Shown here in pieces: positions 23,838-34,300 of a DNA stretch of 55,449 nt. How positions within the stretch are numbered: the first letter of the stretch is position 1; the number at the start of each line of letters is the position of its first letter. This DNA comes from Denitratimonas yunnanensis (SeqCode) (lineage in GTDB: Bacteria; Pseudomonadota; Gammaproteobacteria; Xanthomonadales; Xanthomonadaceae): assembly GCA_026410415.1 (NCBI GenBank), contig JAPMLR010000013.1:1-55449 (forward strand), in the 5' to 3' direction. A program made the translations under genes and the position numbers. A model generated the notes under the pieces. That model was not told the DNA's origin. It did no database searches and saw only the letters and a list, made by a program, of their open reading frames with translations.

Positions 23838-25568
23838 ATGAACACCCGCCATCGAATCCCTTTTTGCGCCTCCCTTGCCTTGATCCTGGGAGCCTGTTCC
23901 GGTACCCCGATGAAACCTTCTGCCGGGTCCGCAGTCTCGGGACCGATCCATCACACCACGCACCGTGGCGATGACGACCTGTTGAGTGCCGGGCTGGGCA
24001 TCGATGGTCTCCGCGCCACCACACCACCGCCGATGGCCGACCCGGTGACGCCCACACCTGCCGAGGTGCGCCGTCGCGCCATCTGGGCCAATTGGCGAGG
24101 CATTGCAGATCTTCGACCGGGTGGAGGTGCAGGCGATGCGCTGCCACCGATTCCCGGACGCGAGTTCTCCACATTGATGACGGTGCCCGGCGCGCGCCAC
24201 CCGCACCGGGTGCTGGTGCAGTTGCCTGACGGCTTCGACCCGGCACGTGCCTGTCTGGTGGTCGCGCCTGCTTCTGGATCGCGCGGTGTCTATGGCGCCA
24301 TTGCGGTCGCCGCCCCGTGGGCGCTGCCACGCGGTTGTGCCGTGGCCTATACCGACAAGGGCGCGGGAACCGATTACATCGATCTGGCGGAGGCCAATGA
24401 AACCTCCGGCGAGGCGGTTTTCACTCCCGATACGCCGGCGCCCTCCGGGATCGCCTTCAAGCATGCGCATTCGCAGGACAACCCCGAGGCCGATTGGGGA
24501 GAGCATGTTCGCCAGGCGGCCGAGTTCGGACTGCATGTGCTGCTGAGCGAGTTTGGTTCGAGGGAAGACTTCACGGCCGCCGACATCCGTGTCATTGCGG
24601 TCGGGGTTTCCAATGGCGGCGGCGCGGTGTTGCGAGCTGCAGAACATGACGACAGGTTGATCGATGCCGTCGTCGCCGGTGAGCCGAATGTCCATGTCGA
24701 CGCTGCAGGGAGCCGGCCGCTGTATGACTACGCGACCCTCGCCGCGCGCCTGATGCCGTGTGCATTGCTCGATCTGGACGATCTTCCCCAGCCGCCACTG
24801 ACCGATGCGCTGCGCGCCCTCGGGGAACGACGCTGTGCCAGCCTTGCCGCACGCGGCGAATTGACCGGTGCGACTCCGGACGAACAAGCCAGGCAGGCGC
24901 GTGCGTTGCTGCACGACGCAGGGTTTGACGACCGCGCACTGCACACCGGTGCGACCACCACAGGCTTCGACCTGTGGCGTGGCATCGCGGCGACGTACGC
25001 CTCGGCATACGGCCGCTTTGCAGCCGGCGAACATCCCTGCGGATTTGACTACGCGTTGCTGGACGGAGCAGGCGTGCCGAGGAATTCCACCCCGGAAGAG
25101 CGCGCGCTGTGGCTGAGCGATGCCAGTGGCATTCCGCCCGGAAACGGCATCGCGCTGCGCGACCCGAACCGAGCCGGTGACGATCCGGATCTTCCCGGAG
25201 TGGAATGTTTGCGTGCCCTGTGGCAAGGCGACAGCGATGCGGCACGCCGGGTACGCGATGGCATTGCCGCCACCCGTGCCGCACCGCCGCGTGCCGGTTT
25301 GCCGGTGATCGTCGTGCATGGTCGCGACGATGGTCTTGTCCCGATGGCTTTCAGCAGTACACCGTATGTTGCGATGGCCCGTGCGGCAGGACGCGACGTT
25401 GCATTCTGGCGAGTCGCCAAGGCGCAGCATTTCGACGCATTTCTCGCCTTTCCCGACTACGGCCGCCGTTACATCCCGTTGTTGCCATACGTGCACGCCG
25501 CGCTGGAAGCGGTCTGGGAGCACCTGGAAAATCCGGCAACCGGGTTGGCCGATCACGACATCGACTGA
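23838..25568 (+). CDS. D-(-)-3-hydroxybutyrate oligomer hydrolase, lipoprotein form
   Basis: 576 residues. The N-terminus is a lipoprotein signal ending in the lipobox 'LGAC' (Cys20). The body resembles the 3HB-oligomer hydrolase family: 'RVLVQLPDGFDPARACLVVA', 'YTDKGAGTDYIDL', nucleophile Ser258 in 'GVSNGGG', and late 'IVVHGRDDGLVP' and 'QHFDAF' blocks that would carry the Asp and His of an alpha/beta-hydrolase triad. It would cut short polyhydroxybutyrate breakdown products to monomer. The lipobox implies attachment to the envelope rather than free cytoplasmic action. It is monocistronic after the atp terminator. No phaC or phaZ gene is in the window. Confidence 0.82.
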   Translation: MNTRHRIPFCASLALILGACSGTPMKPSAGSAVSGPIHHTTHRGDDDLLSAGLGIDGLRATTPPPMADPVTPTPAEVRRRAIWANWRGIADLRPGGGAGDALPPIPGREFSTLMTVPGARHPHRVLVQLPDGFDPARACLVVAPASGSRGVYGAIAVAAPWALPRGCAVAYTDKGAGTDYIDLAEANETSGEAVFTPDTPAPSGIAFKHAHSQDNPEADWGEHVRQAAEFGLHVLLSEFGSREDFTAADIRVIAVGVSNGGGAVLRAAEHDDRLIDAVVAGEPNVHVDAAGSRPLYDYATLAARLMPCALLDLDDLPQPPLTDALRALGERRCASLAARGELTGATPDEQARQARALLHDAGFDDRALHTGATTTGFDLWRGIAATYASAYGRFAAGEHPCGFDYALLDGAGVPRNSTPEERALWLSDASGIPPGNGIALRDPNRAGDDPDLPGVECLRALWQGDSDAARRVRDGIAATRAAPPRAGLPVIVVHGRDDGLVPMAFSSTPYVAMARAAGRDVAFWRVAKAQHFDAFLAFPDYGRRYIPLLPYVHAALEAVWEHLENPATGLADHDID

Positions 25569-25611
25569 GCCCTCGCGGCCGCACCCCTGTCCTGGTGTGC
25601 CTGACTCCGGG

Positions 25612-25644
25612 GGATCGGGTCGACGGGACGGTCCCACCCGATCC
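25612..25644. terminator. Strong hairpin after the oligomer hydrolase gene
   Basis: GGATCGGGT (25612-25620) pairs perfectly with ACCCGATCC (25636-25644), with further GGGAC/GTCCC pairing in the loop. There is no U tract. Its place 44 bp after the stop suggests a Rho-assisted terminator or 3'-end protector. The rest of the 200-bp gap shows nothing clear. Confidence 0.4.
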
Positions 25645-25769
25645 GAAACAGCCCGACCCGCCACATGGCCCGAAACGGCATGGTGTTGCCGGCGCGTTGC
25701 ATTGTCACGATCCGGTAACATGCCTGAGGATCGACGCGAAGCGGGGACAGTGCGGGTGGGCGCAAAGCG

Positions 25770-26225
25770 ATGAGCGACAGGGGGCTCGACATGATGATCG
25801 TGTTGCTCGCCATTGCTGTTCTGGTGGCGCCGTGGCTGGTGTACCTGCGCATGAACCGCCTGCCTGAGCAAGCACACCCGGAATACACCGCCACAGGCCT
25901 GAGCAGCCATCTGGACGAATGTCGCCTCCGCGGCGACATTCTGCATGTGCGTGGCTGGGCCTTCATCCCGAACGAGCGCAAAACCGGCGTGATCGAAGTC
26001 TATGCCCGTACTCTGGACGGCGATTACCTTCGTCTCCCGTCCCGCATCGAGCGCCGTCATGACATCGCCCGCAAGCACCAGCGCGATGACACGCCTTGGG
26101 CCGTGTTCGACGGCTTTACGGCTGCGGCCCGGGTTGGCCACCGCCTGACCACGCCGGCGCAGGTGGTGCTGGTACGCACCGACCGGAACGGCAAACGTCA
26201 TGGAGCCGAGCATGCGTGCCGATGA
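25770..26225 (+). CDS. Membrane-anchored small protein of unknown function
   Basis: 151 residues (ATG codons 7-8 codons later are alternative starts). One N-terminal helix ('MMIVLLAIAVLVAPWLVYL') is followed by a soluble domain of ~115 residues with 'LRGDILHVRGWAFIPNERKT' and 'RIERRHDIARKHQRDD'. The 'GWAF ... R-x-D' pattern recalls small beta domains found in some envelope-polysaccharide proteins, but this is only a visual resemblance and no family is assigned. Its 3' end overlaps the next gene by 26 bases, implying translational coupling with a polytopic membrane protein. Confidence 0.6.
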   Translation: MSDRGLDMMIVLLAIAVLVAPWLVYLRMNRLPEQAHPEYTATGLSSHLDECRLRGDILHVRGWAFIPNERKTGVIEVYARTLDGDYLRLPSRIERRHDIARKHQRDDTPWAVFDGFTAAARVGHRLTTPAQVVLVRTDRNGKRHGAEHACR

Positions 26226-27495
26226 CGAGTGGTCGAGATGGAGCGCGAGCGAGTGGCTTTCGCTGGTTGCGCTGGCGTTCGCCTTCGTGCTGATCGCCAG
26301 CTTGCTGCAGCTTCGCTCGGAAGCCGATGACGTATGGTTCCAGCAGGCGCTGGAACACCGCTCGCTGGGCGAATTCCTGTGGGTGCGCTATCAGCAATGG
26401 AGCGGACGCACCCTGATCGATGCGTTGATGGTAAGCACCATCGGTTACCCGCTGGTATGGCGTCTCGCCATTCCGGCCAGTCTCGTCGGCCTCGCTTGGT
26501 GCCTCTGGCGGATGACACTGTCGCGCTGGTTGCCAGCCGCCTCCGGAACGCTGCTGGTGATGCTCGGGATATTCTCCATGAGCCGTGCGGTGCTGATCGA
26601 CAGCGTGTGGTGGATCAGCGGCTTCTATAATTATCTGCTTCCTTGCGTGCTGGGGTGTTTCTCCCTCGTCGTGCTGATGCGTGAAACACGTCCGGGCGCC
26701 TTGCTCTCGTGCCTCGGCATCCTTGCAACCTTGGTGGCCTGCCAGCAGGAACAGGTGGCCCTGGCCTGGTTGGCTGCCGTCGCTGCGCTGATCGTCCTGC
26801 GTCTGCGCTCGGGCCGCTCGATCCGGCACGAACTGGTGTTCGCGCTGGCCGGCGCGGCGGCATTGGTCGCGTTGTTCTGCGCACCGGGAAACTACCGCCG
26901 CCAATTGATCGAAACGCGCTGGTTCCCCGAATACGTCGATCTCGACGTGATCGCCCGCCTCGGTACCGGTCTGGACCGGCTCAATGCCCACCTGCATGCC
27001 CCGGACAACCTGTTGCCTGTCGTGGTCGCGAGCGTCGCGTTGCTGGCCACACTGGCCAGCGACCGACGCCATTGGGCGCGCTGGCCCGTCTGTCTGGGGC
27101 TGGTGCTGTTCATCGTCAACGCGATACTCCACTGGCGCTTGCCGAGCTACCCGCGTGCATTGGGACACAGCGATTTTCTTGCCCCGAGCAACTGGTCATT
27201 GTTCGGCACGTACGCGTCCCATTCGATCACCCTCGCCTGTTACGCCCTGCTGGCGGGTGCGGCGGCCTACCGTGCGCGTGGCTGGAACACGGCACTGGTC
27301 TCCGTTGGCCTGGTCCTGCTGTCGCCCGCGCTGGTCATGCTGGTGGCGTTTTCGCCGACCATCTATGCCTCCGGCAACCGCATCCTGTTCCTGCCCGACG
27401 TGCTGCTGCTCGCGCATGCTTGCATGGCGGCGAACGAGCTGTTCCGGCACCTGGTCACCAATCGCCCGGTTGAACCGCGGCTTGACCCGACGTGA
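26200..27495 (+). CDS. Polytopic inner-membrane protein, DUF6056-like
   Basis: 431 residues with about ten predicted helices. Motifs include an early acidic 'EADDVWFQQALEHRSLGEFL', then 'QQWSGRTLIDALM' and 'LFCAPGNYRRQLIETRWFP'. An early 'DD', a 'W.GR' motif and an 'APGN..R' motif are features I associate with DUF6056 and other GT-C-like envelope proteins. A role in transferring lipid-linked sugar to an envelope polymer is possible but unproven. The ATG at 26200 lies inside the upstream gene; ATG 26212 would still overlap it. No glycosyltransferase genes flank the pair. Confidence 0.65.
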   Translation: MEPSMRADDEWSRWSASEWLSLVALAFAFVLIASLLQLRSEADDVWFQQALEHRSLGEFLWVRYQQWSGRTLIDALMVSTIGYPLVWRLAIPASLVGLAWCLWRMTLSRWLPAASGTLLVMLGIFSMSRAVLIDSVWWISGFYNYLLPCVLGCFSLVVLMRETRPGALLSCLGILATLVACQQEQVALAWLAAVAALIVLRLRSGRSIRHELVFALAGAAALVALFCAPGNYRRQLIETRWFPEYVDLDVIARLGTGLDRLNAHLHAPDNLLPVVVASVALLATLASDRRHWARWPVCLGLVLFIVNAILHWRLPSYPRALGHSDFLAPSNWSLFGTYASHSITLACYALLAGAAAYRARGWNTALVSVGLVLLSPALVMLVAFSPTIYASGNRILFLPDVLLLAHACMAANELFRHLVTNRPVEPRLDPT

Positions 27496-27639
27496 TGTCC
27501 TGCCTGATGCGGACTCCGTTCCGGTGATGGCCTGCGCCCAGGGACAGGACCGCGTGACGCCAATGGCCTGCATGCCGATACGTGGAGCGACGCCAGGCGT
27601 TGATGCATGCCGCGTTGGTCTCATCTGCTGAGACGGATC

Positions 27640-27662
27640 GGACGGATACTGTCATTCCGTCC
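27640..27662 (+). promoter_or_regulatory. Leader hairpin upstream of recC
   Basis: GGACGGA (27640-27646) pairs with TCCGTCC (27656-27662) around a 9-base loop, 44 bp before the likely recC start. No T tract. The rest of the gap 27496-27705 holds no recognisable gene. Confidence 0.35.
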
Positions 27663-27692
27663 TGCAGGATGGGACAGGACACGCAACACCAC

Positions 27693-27697
27693 AGGAG
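27693..27697 (+). promoter_or_regulatory. Ribosome binding site that fixes the recC TTG start
   Basis: AGGAG (27693-27697) stands 8 bases before TTG 27706. The upstream ATG in the same frame (27607) has no such site, and the protein sequence becomes RecC-like only after the TTG. Confidence 0.6.
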
Positions 27698-27705
27698 AAT
27701 ACGAG

Positions 27706-30700
27706 TTGGATCACGAAGCCTCCTTCGCTGGATTCACCTTGCTGCGGGCCAGCCGTCTGGAATCCCTGCTCGATCCGTTGCAGGCGCTGCTGAGCGAAAC
27801 GCGGCCCGCACATCCGTTGGCGCCGCAGACGGTGATCGCGGCGCATCCGGGCATGAAGCAATGGCTGACCGGCGCGTTGGCGCGCAAGGTCGGCAGCGGC
27901 AGGGTCGTGGCCAATCTCGATGTGATCTTGCCCAGCACCTGGCTGGATGGACTGTCGCGGCAGTTGCTGGGAGAGCGGGCTGTCGCGTTGCCGCAATACC
28001 GTCGTGCGCATCTGCGCTGGACGCTGCACGTGATGCTGGGCGAGCCTGCGCGCCACGGCATCGCCGATCCGCGCGTGCTGGCGTATCTGGAAGGTGCCGG
28101 CAGCGACGATGAGCGGGCCTTGCGGCGTTTCCAGCTGGCGGATCGGCTGGCGCAGGTGCTTTCGCAGTATCTGGTGTACCGCAGTGACTGGCTGGTTGCC
28201 TGGGAGGCGGGCAAGCCGTCTTATGCCGCCAGCGGCATCGAGGATGTCGCGCTGCGGGCATTGGAGGCACAGTGCCTGGCGCCGTTGTGGAAGGCCATCG
28301 CGTCGCAGCTCGGCGAGCATCGCGGTCGGTTGATGCGGGAATTGTCGACCACGCTGATTGAGTGCTCGGGCACGCTGCCGCCGCTGCACGTGTTCGGGCT
28401 CTCGCATCTGCCGCCGGTGGAGCTGGAGGTGCTGCGCAGCTATGCACGGCAGGCGGCGGTATTCCTGTATGTCCCCGATCCGTGTCGGGAATACTGGGGC
28501 GGATTGTTCGCCGGTCGTGGCGATGGCCACCTCCGCATGCCGGATGTGGCGGCGTGGGAGCGCTTCGAGGCAGATGAGCGCACCCGGCTTTCGGATCCCG
28601 AAGCACTGGATTGGCACGAGCAGGGCCATCCGTTGCTGGCGCGCTGGGGCCGCATGGGCCAGCACTTTTTCGCCGCACTGGTCGAAGGCGAGTTGCGCGA
28701 GGACATACGCCACTGGCAGGACGAAGCCGACACGCCGCCGGAAAACCGCCTGCAGCGCCTGCAGCACAGCATCCGCCAGTTGCAGCCCGGGCTGATGGCC
28801 GAGGACGTGACGGTCGCATCCGCCGCGAGCGATCCCAGCCTGCGCGTGCATGCCTGCCACACCCGCCAGCGCGAACTGGAAGTGCTGCGCGATGCGCTGC
28901 TGGATGCCATCGAACACGAGGACGTGCGCGCCGGCGGCATCGTGGTCATGGCGCCGGACATCCAGGCCTATCTGCCGCTGATCCCGGCCGTGTTCGGCGA
29001 GCCGGGCTCGACCCGCGAGCGTCTGTTGCCGTACCACCTGGCCGACGTGCCGGTGGCGCGCAGCCACCCGTTGTTCACCGTGTTCACCACCTTGCTGGGG
29101 ATCGGCGCGGCACGCATCACCGCGCCGGAAGTGGTCGATCTGCTGGCCGTGGACGAAGTGCGCCGCGCACTGTCGCTGGATGCCGATGCGGCCGACACGC
29201 TGGTCGAATGGCTCGGCAACAGCCGTGTTGCGTGGGCGCTGGATGGTGCGCACAAGGGCGCGCTGTCGCTGCCGGCGCGGCCCGAATTCAGTTTCGCGTG
29301 GGCGCTGGACCGGATGCTGGCCGGTTATCTGATGGCCGATGTGCCGGGCGCGGAAGACCCCGACGCGGTGCAGCTTCCCGATGGCACCCAACTACTGCCG
29401 ATGGGCGGCATCGAAGGCCCCGGCGCGGCCGCACTCGGCAGCCTCGACCATCTGCTGCGCCAGTTGCAGGCCTGGCGCGATCTGGCCCAGGTCGAACAGC
29501 CCGCCGCCGACTGGTCGCGGCTGCTGCGCGAACGCGTGGATGCGCTGATGCGGATCGACCCCACCGATACCGATGCATGCGCCGCACTGTCGGTGATCCA
29601 CCGCGCCATCGCCAATCTCGCAGGCGAACCGGCCGTCAACGATGAGCTGCCAATGCTGCGCCTTGCGGTAGTGCGCGAGCTGTTGCAGGAAGCCCTCGCC
29701 GGCGCGCCGGAGCACCAGCGTTTCCTGATGGGTGGCGTGACCTTCTGCGGCATGGTGCCGCAGCGTGCGATCCCGTTCGATGTGGTTTGCGTGCTGGGGC
29801 TGGACGAAGGCGCGTTTCCGCGTCGGCCTTCCGACGGCGGCATCGATCTGATGGCGCGCATCCGTCGTGTCGGTGATCGCGACGTGCCCGGCGATGACCG
29901 CTATCTGTTCCTGGAAACGGTGATGTCGGCACGCAAACGCCTGCACCTGTCCTTCCTTGGGCAGGGCGTGCACGACGGCAAACCGCGCAATCCGGCCGCG
30001 CCGTTGGCCGAGCTGCTGGCCGAGCTGGAGCACCATGCCGGCATCACGCCCGGCGACGAGGACGCGCTGCGGCCATGGATCGTGCGGCATCCGCTGCAAC
30101 CTTTCGATGCGCGCTATTTCGATGCCGGCGAGCCGGCGCTGTACTCGTATTCGCAGGCGTTCGGCGGCATGTGGGGCGCAGGCGACCAGCTGTTGCAGGG
30201 CCTGCGCGCCGCGCCTATGCCGTTGCCCGAACCGCTGCCCGATCCGGTGCCGCTGCGCGCGTTGGAAAGCCATTTCCGCGATCCGGCCAAGGCGCTGCTG
30301 CGGGATCACCTGCGCCTGTCGCTGGATGCCCTCGACGGCAACGTGCGCCTGCCCGAGGATGAGCCGATGGATGGTATTTCGGCAATCCACACGGTCGCGC
30401 GCCGGGTCTTCCTGCAGCATGTGCTGCCGCGCAAATGTGCCGACCCGAGCTGGCAGTGGGACGAAACCCCGCCGGCGTGGGTCGCGCATGGCGGCGTGCT
30501 GCCGCTGGGTGAGGCCGGACAAGTGCAATGGGCCGCCGAGGCCGAGGCGGTGCAGGCGCTGTGGGCGCAGGCACAGGAAAGCCGACGCTTTGCCGTGTCC
30601 TCGGCTACTGCCGCACAGACGCTGCGGGTGGATGTGGCCCTGCGTTTGCCAGGCGAGGATGACGAAGACGGGCAGGGCGACGCACCGCAACGCATCAGCG

Positions 30701-31383
30701 GACAGGTGCGCAATGTGTTTCCGATGCCTGAGGGCGATGGCGTGCAGCTGGTGTTCGCCTATCCGGATTCCAGAGACAAAAGGACCGGCGACAAGAAAAC
30801 GAGCCTGAAAACGCACGATGGTCTGGACTTCAAGGATCGGATTCCCGCCTTCCTGCACTGGGCGCTGCTGCGCCTGCATTACGCGCAGAACGCAATGCCG
30901 GTGCGCCTGACGATGCTGGCCGATGGCGAGCCGGATCTGGCGCAGCGCATCAATGCCTGGGATGAACACTACTGCCAGGCCAATGCGCCGGCCCGGGTCG
31001 CATTGCAGGCCGATCTGCGTCGCCGCTTGCGCGGACTGGTTCGCTGCTGGGACATCGCGCGGCAGGGCGGCTCGTATTTCCATCCCAAGGCCGGCTGGAA
31101 GGCGGTCAGCACGGAGAAGGAGGAAGCGATCGCCTCGGAGGTGCGCAAGGTCTGGATCAACGATTTTGGCGGATTTGCTGGCGAACGCGACTACGCCCCC
31201 GGCTACGCCGCGATGCTGGAAGGCGATCTGGTCTTCGGCGATGCCGACAGCGATGTCGAAGGAAAAGCTCTGGCAGCGCTGGTGCATGAAGCCCGCACCA
31301 TCAATGAACTGATCCGGCTGGATGCTTTTCCGCCGCCACAGCACGACGATCCGGAAGCCAATGCGCAGGAGGCCAAGGCATGA
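27706..31383 (+). CDS. recC: Exodeoxyribonuclease V subunit gamma (RecC)
   Basis: 1225 residues from TTG 27706; the frame is open 33 codons further to an ATG at 27607, but that segment looks non-coding. Early motif 'LAPQTVIAAHPGMKQWLTGA' and 'VVANLDVILPSTWLDGL' match the RecC N-terminus (inactive helicase fold). 'FCGMVPQRAIPFDVVCVLGL' with 'DEGAFPRRPSDGG' is the conserved central block. RecC is the scaffold that scans for Chi and splits the strands. It overlaps recB by ATGA, so stoichiometric translation of the RecBCD complex is likely. Confidence 0.93.
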   Translation: MDHEASFAGFTLLRASRLESLLDPLQALLSETRPAHPLAPQTVIAAHPGMKQWLTGALARKVGSGRVVANLDVILPSTWLDGLSRQLLGERAVALPQYRRAHLRWTLHVMLGEPARHGIADPRVLAYLEGAGSDDERALRRFQLADRLAQVLSQYLVYRSDWLVAWEAGKPSYAASGIEDVALRALEAQCLAPLWKAIASQLGEHRGRLMRELSTTLIECSGTLPPLHVFGLSHLPPVELEVLRSYARQAAVFLYVPDPCREYWGGLFAGRGDGHLRMPDVAAWERFEADERTRLSDPEALDWHEQGHPLLARWGRMGQHFFAALVEGELREDIRHWQDEADTPPENRLQRLQHSIRQLQPGLMAEDVTVASAASDPSLRVHACHTRQRELEVLRDALLDAIEHEDVRAGGIVVMAPDIQAYLPLIPAVFGEPGSTRERLLPYHLADVPVARSHPLFTVFTTLLGIGAARITAPEVVDLLAVDEVRRALSLDADAADTLVEWLGNSRVAWALDGAHKGALSLPARPEFSFAWALDRMLAGYLMADVPGAEDPDAVQLPDGTQLLPMGGIEGPGAAALGSLDHLLRQLQAWRDLAQVEQPAADWSRLLRERVDALMRIDPTDTDACAALSVIHRAIANLAGEPAVNDELPMLRLAVVRELLQEALAGAPEHQRFLMGGVTFCGMVPQRAIPFDVVCVLGLDEGAFPRRPSDGGIDLMARIRRVGDRDVPGDDRYLFLETVMSARKRLHLSFLGQGVHDGKPRNPAAPLAELLAELEHHAGITPGDEDALRPWIVRHPLQPFDARYFDAGEPALYSYSQAFGGMWGAGDQLLQGLRAAPMPLPEPLPDPVPLRALESHFRDPAKALLRDHLRLSLDALDGNVRLPEDEPMDGISAIHTVARRVFLQHVLPRKCADPSWQWDETPPAWVAHGGVLPLGEAGQVQWAAEAEAVQALWAQAQESRRFAVSSATAAQTLRVDVALRLPGEDDEDGQGDAPQRISGQVRNVFPMPEGDGVQLVFAYPDSRDKRTGDKKTSLKTHDGLDFKDRIPAFLHWALLRLHYAQNAMPVRLTMLADGEPDLAQRINAWDEHYCQANAPARVALQADLRRRLRGLVRCWDIARQGGSYFHPKAGWKAVSTEKEEAIASEVRKVWINDFGGFAGERDYAPGYAAMLEGDLVFGDADSDVEGKALAALVHEARTINELIRLDAFPPPQHDDPEANAQEAKA

Positions 31384-34300
31384 GCACGCCCGCAAACTGG
31401 ACCACGCTGACCCTGACGGGCGCGGGCCGCAGCCTGGTCGAAGCCAGCGCCGGCACCGGCAAGACCTGGACCATCAGCGCGCTGTACCTGCGGCTGCTGC
31501 TGGAAGAACAACGCACGCCGCAGCAAATCATCGTCAGCACCTTCACCAACGCCGCCGCCGCCGAGCTGTCCGAACGGCTGCGCAGCAAATTGCAGTGGGC
31601 GCTGGCCGAAGCTGCCGCATATGGCGCAGGGCAAGGCATCGACGCTGCGCCTGATGAAGCCACCGACCGCGCCTGGCTGCGCAACCGCTGGCGCACGGAT
31701 GCCGCTGTGCTGAAGACCGACGTGCAGCGCCTGCAGGCGGCCCTGACCGGTTTCGACGCCGCACCGATTTCCACGCTGCATTCGCTGTGCTCGCGCATTC
31801 TTGCCGATCACCCGTTCGCCGCCGGCGCGCTGTTCAACGGGCGCGACATGATCGACGGCAAGACCTTGCAGGCCGCGCTGGCGAACGACCTGTGGCGGGT
31901 CATCAGCCAGGGCGATGATGAGGATGAACTGGTCGCGTTGGCGCGTGAAGCGGAGATCAGCCGCTCCCAGTTGGATAGATACCTGCCGGTGCTGATGCAG
32001 CCGGATGTGGTGGTGGAGGCGGATGAAACCCCCATCGACCTGCGCGCGGAACTGGCGCATCTGAAGTTCCTTTCGGACTTCGATGCGTGGTCTGAAAATG
32101 TGCTGGCGTTGACCGAGCGCTGCACCAAGGCGAATGCCCGCCTTCGCCGCGCGTGGCCGGCGCTGGTGCAGGCGCTGGCCGAGCCTCTGGAAGATGTCGA
32201 GGAGCTGGTCCAGTACTTCGGGGACTTCGCCAACTTGGCCAAACGGACGGGCATCAACAAGGCCAGTCTGGACGATCCCGAACTCGACATCCTGATCGGC
32301 CAGACGCTGCGAATCTCAAAGGTGCTGGATGATCTGGCGCCGCAGTTTGATCGTCGCGGCAGCCTGCCGCTGCGCCATTTCCTCACCGCCGCCCAGCACT
32401 GGTGCCAACGCGCGATGCAATCGCGGCTGGATGCCGCCAACCAGTCCACCTTTGACCAGTTGCTGCACAGCGTGCGTGCCGCACTGGAACCACGCGAGGG
32501 CCGACGGGCATTGGCCGATGCCTTGTTCGCGGCGTGGCCGGTGGCGCTGGTGGACGAATTCCAGGATACCGATCCGGTGCAGTTCGGCATCCTCGACGCG
32601 ATCTACCGCGACGCGGACGGCAAGCCGCGCGGGCGGCTGGTGATGATCGGCGACCCGAAACAGTCGATCTACCGCTTCCGTGGCGGCGATGTGCAGGCCT
32701 ACGAGCGCGCACGCGATGCCGTGCCCGACGAGGACCGCCTGACGCTGGACACCAACCACCGTTCCAGCCGTGCCTACGTCGCGGCGGTCAACACCTTCTA
32801 CGCCGCCACCGGCACACGCCTGGGGCCGAAAGAATCGAACACCTCGATCAGTTACGAACCGGTGCAGGCCAGCGGCCGCCGCGATGCGAAGCCCTTGCAA
32901 CATGCGAGCAATGGCGCGCCGGTCGAACAAGCGCTGGTGCTGCATGAACTGACATCGACGGAAGGCATTGCCAGTCTGGAGGACCACGCCCTTCATACGT
33001 GCGCTGGGCAGATCGTGTGGGCGCTGTCGGAAAACGGTTATCGCATCGACGGAAAGCCACTGCGGCCGGGCGATATCGCGGTGCTGTTGCCCGGCCATCC
33101 CCAGATTGCCCGGCTGGGCGCGCTGCTGAAGGCGCGCGGCGTGCCCTGCGTCGCGGTGTCGCGGGCCAGCGTGTTCGATACCGATATCGCGCGCGATCTG
33201 CGCCTGGTGCTGTATGCGGTGCTGCATGCCGGCGATCCGGGCAGCCTGCGCGCGGCGCTGGTCACGCGCCTGTTCGGCACCAGCCTGCGCGAGATCCAGC
33301 AACTGCGCGATGACGCCGCTGCCTGGGACCGCAAGGTCGCGCGCTTCCACGCATTGCATGCACTGCTGGTCACGCGCGGGCCGCTGGCAGTGGTCGGCAG
33401 CCTGCTGGAAGAGCAGGCCGCGCGACTGCTTCAAAGCGTGGACGGCGAGCGCATGCTGACCGACCTGCGCCATCTGGGCGAACTGTTGCAGGAAGCCTGG
33501 GAAGACTGCGGCGGCGGTGAGCGGCTGATGGCCTGGTTCGCCGACCAGATGGACGGCGGAGCCGATGATGCCGATGCCGCCGATACGCGCGCGCTGCGGC
33601 TGGAATCGGATGCCGAACGGGTCCGGCTGATGACCCTGCACGTCAGCAAGGGGCTGGAGTTCGGCGTCGTGTTCCTGCCGCTGATGTGGAAACACAAACG
33701 ATTCCACAAGGCTGGCAGCATGCCGCACCTGTTGTCCGACCCCGCTACCGGCTGTAAATACCTGATGGAAGGGCCGGGCAAGGAGCTGGTCAAGCAGCAG
33801 GAATTCGAGGAACGCTTCCGCATGCTGTACGTGGTGCTGACCCGCGCCATCCATGCCTGCCATGTGCTGACCTTGTCCCAGATCACGATGAAGAAGGTGC
33901 AGTCGTCTGCGGAGGCACCGCTGAACACGCTGGACCTTGCCGCACTCGTACCCGATGCCGATGCCGAGCCGGCCACCATCGCCCGTCACGAAGGCTGGGA
34001 TGCGTATGATGAGCTGCGCTGGATTGCGCCGCGTTCGTCGGGCGAACAGCGCAGCGTGCGCCCGCTGCCAGCCGCACCACGTGGCCCACTGCCGATGCGG
34101 CACAGCTTCACCACGCTCAGCGGTGCTGGCCAGTCGCATATCGGCGGCGAGGACGAGGCGGCTGCGGACGAGGCTGTGGTTGAACGGGTCGTGCCGCATG
34201 AAACACACGATGCGGACAGCCTGCCGGACGAACTTCCGGCCACCCCGTCGAGCTGCACCTTCCATCGCGAACTGGACAGCCTGTCGATGATCGGCGGCGC

